From: Zhouia amylolytica
GTDB taxonomy: Bacteria; Bacteroidota; Bacteroidia; Flavobacteriales; Flavobacteriaceae
Assembly: GCF_900116365.1 (NCBI RefSeq)
Contig: NZ_FPAG01000010.1
Coordinates: 1 to 64,000, forward strand
Direction: 5' to 3'
DNA length: 64,000 nt
This document shows positions 57,768-64,000 of this stretch, one piece after another; position 1 is the first letter of the stretch, and each line of letters opens with the position of its first letter. The notes below the pieces were generated by a model. It was not told where the DNA came from. It did not search any database and saw only the letters and a program-made list of their open reading frames with translations. Both the position numbers and the translations under genes were made by a program.

Positions 57768-58200
57768 ATATAATGTATTCTTTATAACAAAAAAATAATA
57801 ATATTTAGTAGTGTACAATTATTGTATGTGATTCTCTATCAAAAGCTTAAAAATATGGTTGTAAAGAGAGGAACTTTTTATACCTCAAATAAAACAGCCA
57901 TTAACCGAGCATTTTTCCATCTTCAACGATTTAAGTACTTCATATATTCCGTCTTCCTAAACTTTTTATAATTTTATGTCACGATACCACGTATTGAATT
58001 GATTAATAGCAGAGAATTGATTGAATAGAGAGGGTATTAGTTATTTCGATTAAATTAAGTCAGAACACACTTTTGATTATCCAACCCCTGTGTGTCTGAT
58101 TTTTCCTTACCCTTTTTATATCCTTAATAATTGATTAATAGCAAGCCCAGGTTTTGCATACTTAACTGTCTGCATATGGTTTTAATCATTTAAGGATATT
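57768..58200. other. Divergent control region before the aminotransferase operon
   Basis: 433 AT-rich bases with no gene recognised. A 14-base direct repeat, ATTGATTAATAGCA, occurs at 57998-58011 and 58130-58143, with a partial third copy near 58015. An inverted pair, ATATCCTTAA (58118-58127) and TTAAGGATAT (58190-58199), ends at the ATG. These are candidate operator sites for the downstream operon. Confidence 0.5.
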
Positions 58201-59331
58201 ATGACAGTTATTACCAAATCGAGAATATGGTTGTCGTCGCCTCATATGAGCGGACGGGAACAATTATATGTAGACGAAGCATTTAAAACTAATTGGATAG
58301 CTCCGTTAGGACCCAATGTAACTGCTTTTGAAGAATGCTTAGAGCAGCATCTGAATGATGAAGTTTTTGTTGCTGCCTTGAGTTCAGGTACTGCAGCTAT
58401 ACATTTAGGTTTAGAATTATTAGGAGTGTCTAAAGGCGACGAAGTGCTTTGTCAGTCCTTTACTTTTACGGCATCTGCAAATCCCATTACTTATGTAGGA
58501 GCAACCCCGGTTTTTATAGATAGTGAACCGGAAACATGGAATATTAATCCTGAATTATTAGAAAAGGCGATAAGGTCAAGGTTAGATGCCGGGATAAAAC
58601 CCAAAGCTATCATAGCCGTACATCTCTATGGAATGCCATACCAGGTGGCAGAAATTAAGGCCATTTCTGAAAAGTATCAAATTCCCGTTTTGGAAGATAG
58701 TGCTGAGGCATTAGGAAGTATGTATCACAATAATCAATGTGGGACTCTGGGTGATCTTGCTATTTTGTCCTTTAACGGCAATAAAATAATTACAACCTCC
58801 GGAGGAGGCGCCCTGATATGTCGTTCAACAGAACAAAAGCAACGAGCCGTGCATCTGGCTACACAAGCTCGCGATAATGCTCCTCATTATCAACATTCCG
58901 TAATCGGATACAATTATAGGTTAAGCAATGTATTAGCTGGTATTGGAAGAGGACAAATGGAAGTACTGGATAAAAGAATTTATGCCAGAAGAGCTAACCA
59001 CGCTTTCTATAAAGCTCAGTTAAATGAAATCGATGAACTAGAATTTCTACCCGAGCCTGAAGGCGTATATTCAAACAGGTGGCTAACTGCGATATTGACA
59101 CCTTCGTATGAGATTAGAGAAAAAATTCGCTTAGCACTGGAGGAAGAAAATATAGACTCCCGTCCGCTATGGAAACCTTTGCACTTGCAACCCGTTTTCA
59201 AGGATCACATGTCATTTGACAATGGTTGTTCGGAAGATCTATTCAACAGGGGATTATGCCTGCCAAGTGGATCAGACCTTACTCAAGAAAATCTTTACCA
59301 CATCACTCAAGTTATTAAATCTATATTATGA
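58201..59331 (+). CDS. DegT/DnrJ/EryC1/StrS aminotransferase, PglE-like
   Basis: A PLP-dependent sugar aminotransferase, 376 residues. N-terminal IWLSSPHMSGREQLYVDEAF, the AALSSGTAAIHLGLELLG cofactor region, and the PLP-binding Lys in SFNGNKIITTSGGGAL. It would aminate the 4-keto sugar made by the next gene's product. Its stop overlaps the following ATG (ATGA), so the two enzymes are made together. First gene of the operon running to wzc. Confidence 0.9.
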   Translation: MTVITKSRIWLSSPHMSGREQLYVDEAFKTNWIAPLGPNVTAFEECLEQHLNDEVFVAALSSGTAAIHLGLELLGVSKGDEVLCQSFTFTASANPITYVGATPVFIDSEPETWNINPELLEKAIRSRLDAGIKPKAIIAVHLYGMPYQVAEIKAISEKYQIPVLEDSAEALGSMYHNNQCGTLGDLAILSFNGNKIITTSGGGALICRSTEQKQRAVHLATQARDNAPHYQHSVIGYNYRLSNVLAGIGRGQMEVLDKRIYARRANHAFYKAQLNEIDELEFLPEPEGVYSNRWLTAILTPSYEIREKIRLALEEENIDSRPLWKPLHLQPVFKDHMSFDNGCSEDLFNRGLCLPSGSDLTQENLYHITQVIKSIL

Positions 59332-61283
59332 AACTAAAAAATTACGTACTCTATAATTCACAAAGATATGCCTCTCAATGGCTGGTTTTAGCTATTGATT
59401 TAACCATAGTTGTTGTGTCTTTTATGATGGCTTATTTAGTTAGATTTAACTTAACACTGAACTTTGACACCACCTCGTTTTTAAAACAGCTTCCCATCGT
59501 ATTTCTTATTACTCTGGTCAGTTTCCTTATAGCTAAATCACATAAAGGTGTGATTAGGCATACCGGTTTTAGAGATATCATTAATGTGTTTGTTGCTATA
59601 GGTATTTACTTTTCAATCACGGTTTCTTTTGTTTTGTTGAATAGAGAAACGGATATGGTAGCCGGATTTACCATTCCATTATCTATCATCATCATACATT
59701 CTTTATTGAGTTTCGTTGCGATGAGCTCCAGTAGAGTACTTTTTAAAATGACATATAAATACCTGTCATGTCGAGCCCAATATGGTAAAAATATTGTAAT
59801 CTATGGTTCTGGTGATGCGGGTATTATAACCTTTAATGCCTTAATATCGAATCCAAGTGAAAAGGTAAATATTATCGGTTTTATTGATGATGACGAAACT
59901 AAGGCAGGAAAATCTATTAATGGAGTTCCAATTTTTGAGCGTAGAAAATTAAATCCCGAATTCGTTGAGAATAATAAGATCTCTGAAGTAATTGTATCGA
60001 TTCAAAAATTACCGGTTAAAGAGTTCAGAGTATTGGTAAATGACTTAATAGACCTTTCCCTGGAAGTTAAGGTGGTACCTCCATTTGAAAACTGGATCAA
60101 TGGTGAACTGAATCCAAATCAAATAAAACAAGTACAAATTGAAGATTTACTCGACAGAGATCCTATCGATATAAAAAATCCTGTCATAGAGAATGAGCTT
60201 GATGGAGAAGTAGTATTGGTTACCGGTGCTGCAGGATCTATAGGAAGTGAATTATCAAGACAAATTGCAAACTACAATTACAAGCAGCTAATCATGATCG
60301 ATCAGGCAGAATCGGCCTTGTACGATCTGCAACAGGAGTTGGTTCAGTTGAAAGTTGAAAATATAATTCCAATTGTAGCGGATATCAGAGATAAGACTCG
60401 TATGGATTATATCTTTAATAAATACCGCCCTACAATGATCTTTCATGCAGCAGCCTATAAACATGTCCCTTTAATGGAATCAAATCCCTATGAGGCTATT
60501 AAAATTAATATGGGAGGTACAAAAACAATTGCTGATGCGGCATCGTATTACAAAGCGAAAAAATTCGTGTTCGTTTCCACAGATAAAGCTGTTAACCCTA
60601 CCAACGTAATGGGAGCAACCAAAAGGGCCGCAGAAATGTATATCAGCTGTATGCAATACGAAAGTAACACGAAATTCATCATTACAAGATTTGGAAATGT
60701 ACTGGGATCTAACGGCTCTGTAATTCCATTGTTTAAAAAGCAAATTGAAAAAGGAGGCCCGTTGACCGTTACGCACAAAGAGGTTACACGTTATTTTATG
60801 ACTATTCCTGAGGCATCTCAATTGGTGCTGGAAGCCGGAGCAATGGGAAAAGGAGGAGAGATCTTTATTTTCGATATGGGAGAATCCGTTAAAATATACG
60901 ATCTGGCTCTTAATATGATACGTTTATCAGGCCTGCATTATCCAACTGATATAGATATTGATATAACAGGTTTGAGACCTGGTGAAAAGTTATATGAAGA
61001 ATTATTAGCCAATGGGGAAAATACATTGCCTACGTATCACGACAAAATTAAAATAAGCAAAACAAGACCTGTAGATCACAGAAGAATCAAACCAATTATT
61101 GAAGAAATATGTATTGCCAATTTCTTTCAGAATAATAACATCGTTTTAAAGATGAAAGAACTGATTCCAGAGTACATTTCAAACAATTCGCAATTCGAAA
61201 AATACGATAAAAAACAGGAAAAACTTACCGATAATCGAAAAAAAGTACTTACATCGAATTTCTTTGAAAGGGTGAATGATTAA
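59328..61283 (+). CDS. Membrane-bound UDP-HexNAc 4,6-dehydratase, PglF/CapD-like
   Basis: 651 residues. Four N-terminal membrane segments (about 15-135) and a CoA-binding-like domain (about 140-270) are followed by an SDR dehydratase domain (about 285-600) with VTGAAGSIGSELSRQI, VSTDKAVNPTNVMGATKR and FGNVLGSNGSVIPLF. It converts UDP-GlcNAc to the 4-keto-6-deoxy sugar, the first step to bacillosamine. Coupled by a 4-base overlap to the aminotransferase gene. Confidence 0.92.
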   Translation: MKLKNYVLYNSQRYASQWLVLAIDLTIVVVSFMMAYLVRFNLTLNFDTTSFLKQLPIVFLITLVSFLIAKSHKGVIRHTGFRDIINVFVAIGIYFSITVSFVLLNRETDMVAGFTIPLSIIIIHSLLSFVAMSSSRVLFKMTYKYLSCRAQYGKNIVIYGSGDAGIITFNALISNPSEKVNIIGFIDDDETKAGKSINGVPIFERRKLNPEFVENNKISEVIVSIQKLPVKEFRVLVNDLIDLSLEVKVVPPFENWINGELNPNQIKQVQIEDLLDRDPIDIKNPVIENELDGEVVLVTGAAGSIGSELSRQIANYNYKQLIMIDQAESALYDLQQELVQLKVENIIPIVADIRDKTRMDYIFNKYRPTMIFHAAAYKHVPLMESNPYEAIKINMGGTKTIADAASYYKAKKFVFVSTDKAVNPTNVMGATKRAAEMYISCMQYESNTKFIITRFGNVLGSNGSVIPLFKKQIEKGGPLTVTHKEVTRYFMTIPEASQLVLEAGAMGKGGEIFIFDMGESVKIYDLALNMIRLSGLHYPTDIDIDITGLRPGEKLYEELLANGENTLPTYHDKIKISKTRPVDHRRIKPIIEEICIANFFQNNNIVLKMKELIPEYISNNSQFEKYDKKQEKLTDNRKKVLTSNFFERVND

Positions 61284-61320
61284 TCCTTAAATTGAAGAAA
61301 ATCAGGTAAAAACATTACTA

Positions 61321-62100
61321 ATGAATCTAAGATTTAGCACCTTTAAAAAGGTATGTTATACAGTACTGTTGAGTTTATTTTTTACAGCATGTGCCTCAAG
61401 AGAAGACGTTGTTTATATGCAAAATGCTAAGAAATTTGAAACCGTAGTTAATACAGATACTTTTGAACCTAAACTGAAAGTTGATGATATATTAAGTATA
61501 TATGTTTCAGCTTCTGATCCGGAATCAGTTAAGCCCTTTAATCTGATTAAAGGAATTACCAATACGGGGAATCCTCAAGAGTTGGATTACCTGATCGATA
61601 AAGAAGGGAATATAGATTTTCCTGTCCTGGGTAAAGTAGAATTGGTTGGACTCACCACAGAACAAGCCAAGCAAAAAATTCGCGAAATTTTACAAAAAGA
61701 CTATTTAAAGGATCCGATTGTTAATATGCGTATTAAAAACTTTCGGGTTACTATTTTAGGTGAAGTAAATAAACCAGGTACCTATACCGTAGATAGTGAG
61801 CGGGTTACCATATTCGAAGCGCTCGGATTAGCTGGCGATCTCAAGATAAAAGGGAAAAGAGATAATGTGCTGGTCATAAGAGATTTTAATGGAACTAAAA
61901 CCTATACGAGGGTAGATCTAACTTCAAAAGCCTTAATCAACTCTCCTGTTTATTTTTTAACGCAGAATGATGTGGTATATGTGGAACCTAATAAATCCGC
62001 AATTACCTCTGCCTCACTCGATAACAGAGTTACTATAGCAGTTTCTATTTTATCGATGTTAGTTACATCAGCAGTCGTTATTATAACCAATAGTAATTAG
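61321..62100 (+). CDS. Polysaccharide export protein, Wza-like lipoprotein
   Basis: 259 residues. The lipoprotein signal ends LFFTAC. A Poly_export domain (about 45-135, LKVDDILSIYVSASDPE and IDKEGNIDFPVLGKVEL) and one SLBB domain (about 140-215, ILGEVNKPGTYTV) precede a C-terminal hydrophobic segment (VTIAVSILSMLVTSAVVII). It forms the outer-membrane channel for the polymer. It is 37 bases after the dehydratase gene and 8 bases before wzc. Confidence 0.92.
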   Translation: MNLRFSTFKKVCYTVLLSLFFTACASREDVVYMQNAKKFETVVNTDTFEPKLKVDDILSIYVSASDPESVKPFNLIKGITNTGNPQELDYLIDKEGNIDFPVLGKVELVGLTTEQAKQKIREILQKDYLKDPIVNMRIKNFRVTILGEVNKPGTYTVDSERVTIFEALGLAGDLKIKGKRDNVLVIRDFNGTKTYTRVDLTSKALINSPVYFLTQNDVVYVEPNKSAITSASLDNRVTIAVSILSMLVTSAVVIITNSN

Positions 62101-62108
62101 GAGGAATT

Positions 62109-64000
62109 ATGCATTTAAACGGGCATATAATGAAAGTGGATAAAAAGACGGACAATAATAATATTAGAGAGTATCTCCTAAAATATGGTAAGCATTGGAA
62201 ATGGTTTGCATTATCTGTTCTGATGGTTGTCGTCTTAGCTTATTTTTATATTAGATATACCATTCCGGAATATGCTTCCAATGCATCCGTAATGATTTTG
62301 GAAGATAAATCCAGTTCATCTGAAAATGCTATTTTTCAGGATTTAGGAGTGTTTGCCAGCAATTCAAGAAAAGTTCAGGACGAGATTGAAGTGCTAACCT
62401 CCAGGTCTGCTTTTATAGAAACCGCAAGACGATTAAACCTTAATATTCAATATTTCAACAAAGGAAGAATCATAGAGCCTCAAATTTATCCGAATATACC
62501 AATCAGTGTTAATTTCTTTTCAACGGACTCCATCATTTATAAATCGAGATTATCTGCAAATCTTAAAATTATATCAAACAATAGGTTTTCATTTAACGAG
62601 AATTCCGGTTTGGAAGAAGAAACCGTTCCTAAGAACTATTCTTTTGGAGAAAAGTTTACCACCTCCCTTGGTGAGGTTATAATTACTCCTTCACCCGATT
62701 ATATTTCTAATTATATCGGGAAGACTATCAAAATGGAAATAAAACCACTTGATCAAGTGGCACAGGGTCTGAAAACAAAAGTGATGGCTATACCAACTGA
62801 AGATAATTCTAATGTTGTCGATATAGCAATCAATAGTGAAAATAGACAACAAGGAAATGACATCTTAAATACACTGATAGAGGTCTATAAACAAAATATA
62901 GTAGACGAAAAAACGCTGGTGTCCAAGAATACAACTGATTTCCTGAATGATCGAATTAATCTGATCGCAGCCGATCTGGCTGATGTAGATAATGTAGCAG
63001 AACGTTTTAAAACAGGAAACAGGCTAACCAATATTGCAGCTGATGCAGATATTTACCTTGAATCAGGTTCGGCCAACGAACAAAGAATGGTGGAGACCGG
63101 AACAGAATTAAGCATGGTTAACTTTATGAAGGAATCATTGGATACCCAAAAGTCCTTCGAATCAATTCCGGCTAATATGGGATTGTCTGATGAGGGGATC
63201 ACAGAAATCACCTCTAAATACAATAACCTTGTTTTAGAGCGTCAACGCCTGCTTAAAAGCTCTAATGAAAAGAATCCGGTAGTTGTCAATCTTGACCAGC
63301 AACTGGAAGGGCTAAGACAATCAATGAGCCAGAGTTTAGACAATTTAAGTAATACCTTAAAAATTAAATATAACGATCTGCAGGATCGGGCCTCCCGAAT
63401 TAACTCAAGAATTTATTCGGTACCCGGTCAGGAAAGGGAACTAAGAGATATACAGCGGCAGCAGCAGATAAAGGAATCACTTTATCTGTACTTACTGGAA
63501 AAACGTGAAGAATCTGAAATAGCTACAGCATCGGTATCACCAAACCTTAAAATAATTGATAAGGCTTATGTGGTAAGCAATACTCCCGTTACGCCCAAAA
63601 AGAAATTCGTCTACCTTGCGGCGATTATCATAGGAATGTTTATTCCATTTTCAATCCTTTATGCTCAGGATCTGTTCAATAATAAAATTTATAATAAAGA
63701 AGATTTACAAAAACTGTTTCCTGATATTCCTGTTCTTGGCGAATTACCCAAGATCGATGATAAAAAGGAAAAAGCTATTAAGATCAATGACAGATCTATA
63801 TTAGCAGAATCATTCAGATTGATCCGTACCAATCTGGATCACGTAATGAAAAAGCAAAAAAATAAAAGAAACAATAATGTGGTTTTTATAACCTCAACGA
63901 TTAATGGAGAGGGAAAATCTTTTGTTGCATACAACCTGGCACTTACATTGGCATACTCGAATAAAAAAACCTTAATAATAGGGGGTGATATCCGTAATCC
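62109..64000 (+). CDS. Wzc-like polysaccharide co-polymerase/tyrosine kinase (3' truncated by the window)
   Basis: 630 residues are visible and the frame is open to the window end. Membrane segment 1 is at about 33-48 (FALSVLMVVVLAYFYI). A Wzz-type periplasmic domain rich in coiled coil contains VPGQERELRDI before segment 2 (about 498-520). A cytosolic BY-kinase domain follows, with Walker A TSTINGEGKS (about 594-603) and the start of Walker A' (GGDIRNP). It controls polymer length and export with Wza. AGGAGG at 62099-62104, 4 bases before the ATG, favours this start over the ATG at 62130. Confidence 0.92.
   Translation, partial: MHLNGHIMKVDKKTDNNNIREYLLKYGKHWKWFALSVLMVVVLAYFYIRYTIPEYASNASVMILEDKSSSSENAIFQDLGVFASNSRKVQDEIEVLTSRSAFIETARRLNLNIQYFNKGRIIEPQIYPNIPISVNFFSTDSIIYKSRLSANLKIISNNRFSFNENSGLEEETVPKNYSFGEKFTTSLGEVIITPSPDYISNYIGKTIKMEIKPLDQVAQGLKTKVMAIPTEDNSNVVDIAINSENRQQGNDILNTLIEVYKQNIVDEKTLVSKNTTDFLNDRINLIAADLADVDNVAERFKTGNRLTNIAADADIYLESGSANEQRMVETGTELSMVNFMKESLDTQKSFESIPANMGLSDEGITEITSKYNNLVLERQRLLKSSNEKNPVVVNLDQQLEGLRQSMSQSLDNLSNTLKIKYNDLQDRASRINSRIYSVPGQERELRDIQRQQQIKESLYLYLLEKREESEIATASVSPNLKIIDKAYVVSNTPVTPKKKFVYLAAIIIGMFIPFSILYAQDLFNNKIYNKEDLQKLFPDIPVLGELPKIDDKKEKAIKINDRSILAESFRLIRTNLDHVMKKQKNKRNNNVVFITSTINGEGKSFVAYNLALTLAYSNKKTLIIGGDIRN

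Overview
The window is a chromosomal segment from a member of the Flavobacteriaceae (Bacteroidota). The evidence is the family-specific gene set: monomeric NADP isocitrate dehydrogenase, a bacillithiol-pathway BshA, a type IX secretion (T9SS) C-terminal domain, a GH3/serine-hydrolase fusion, a PG_1098-like THUMP methyltransferase and an extra-long GAPDH paralogue. Regulatory sequence agrees: several genes have the Bacteroidota promoter form TTG-N16-19-TAnnTTTG, and ribosome binding sites are nearly absent. The DNA is AT-rich and densely packed.

Layout, bases 1-33,850 (mostly core genome). The end of an rRNA operon (23S 3' end, 5S, terminator) is followed by a gene-poor 0.7 kb stretch with REP-like repeats. 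Next come minus-strand housekeeping genes: icd, rplS, trmD, a coiled-coil membrane protein and a long GAPDH. A VanX-type dipeptidase lipoprotein converges on a five-gene minus-strand operon (tsaD, rsmE, a DUF4159 protein, an AI-2E-family permease and a THUMP-like methyltransferase). Then follow tamB, the glycolytic pair pfkA-gapA, an N-acetylglucosamine-kinase-like gene, ridA, and envelope genes (lptD, an amidase, an mlaD-like gene). Two Hdr-like iron-sulfur proteins bracket a small HAD protein. A NagZ/beta-lactamase-like fusion, bshA and a 45-residue membrane protein on the opposite strand complete this half.

Bases 34,066-37,600 hold a compact secreted-protein operon: a protein with a lectin-like N-terminus, three near-identical FN3 repeats and a coiled-coil tail; a T9SS-exported tyrosinase with all its copper histidines; and a 118-residue exported protein whose start overlaps the tyrosinase stop (ATGA). 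This is the least familiar system in the window.

Bases 37,627-64,000 form a large capsule/exopolysaccharide locus. A 13-gene minus-strand operon (53,488 down to 38,936) encodes a sugar epimerase, UDP-sugar dehydrogenase, glycosyltransferases, Wzx flippase, Wzy polymerase, acetyltransferases, an AsnB-type amidotransferase, PglD, PglC and an ATP-grasp ligase. A CapK-like adenylate-forming enzyme converges on its end. Across a 0.7 kb regulatory gap lies a pectate-lyase-like surface lipoprotein, then a second AsnB-type gene. A plus-strand operon then carries a PglE-like aminotransferase, a PglF-like 4,6-dehydratase, Wza and the start of Wzc, which runs off the window. Together the locus predicts a Wzx/Wzy-dependent polymer started on a bacillosamine-type sugar, probably containing uronic acids that may be amidated. 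The adjacent lyase could trim it at the cell surface. No CRISPR array, tRNA, insertion sequence or prophage was seen.
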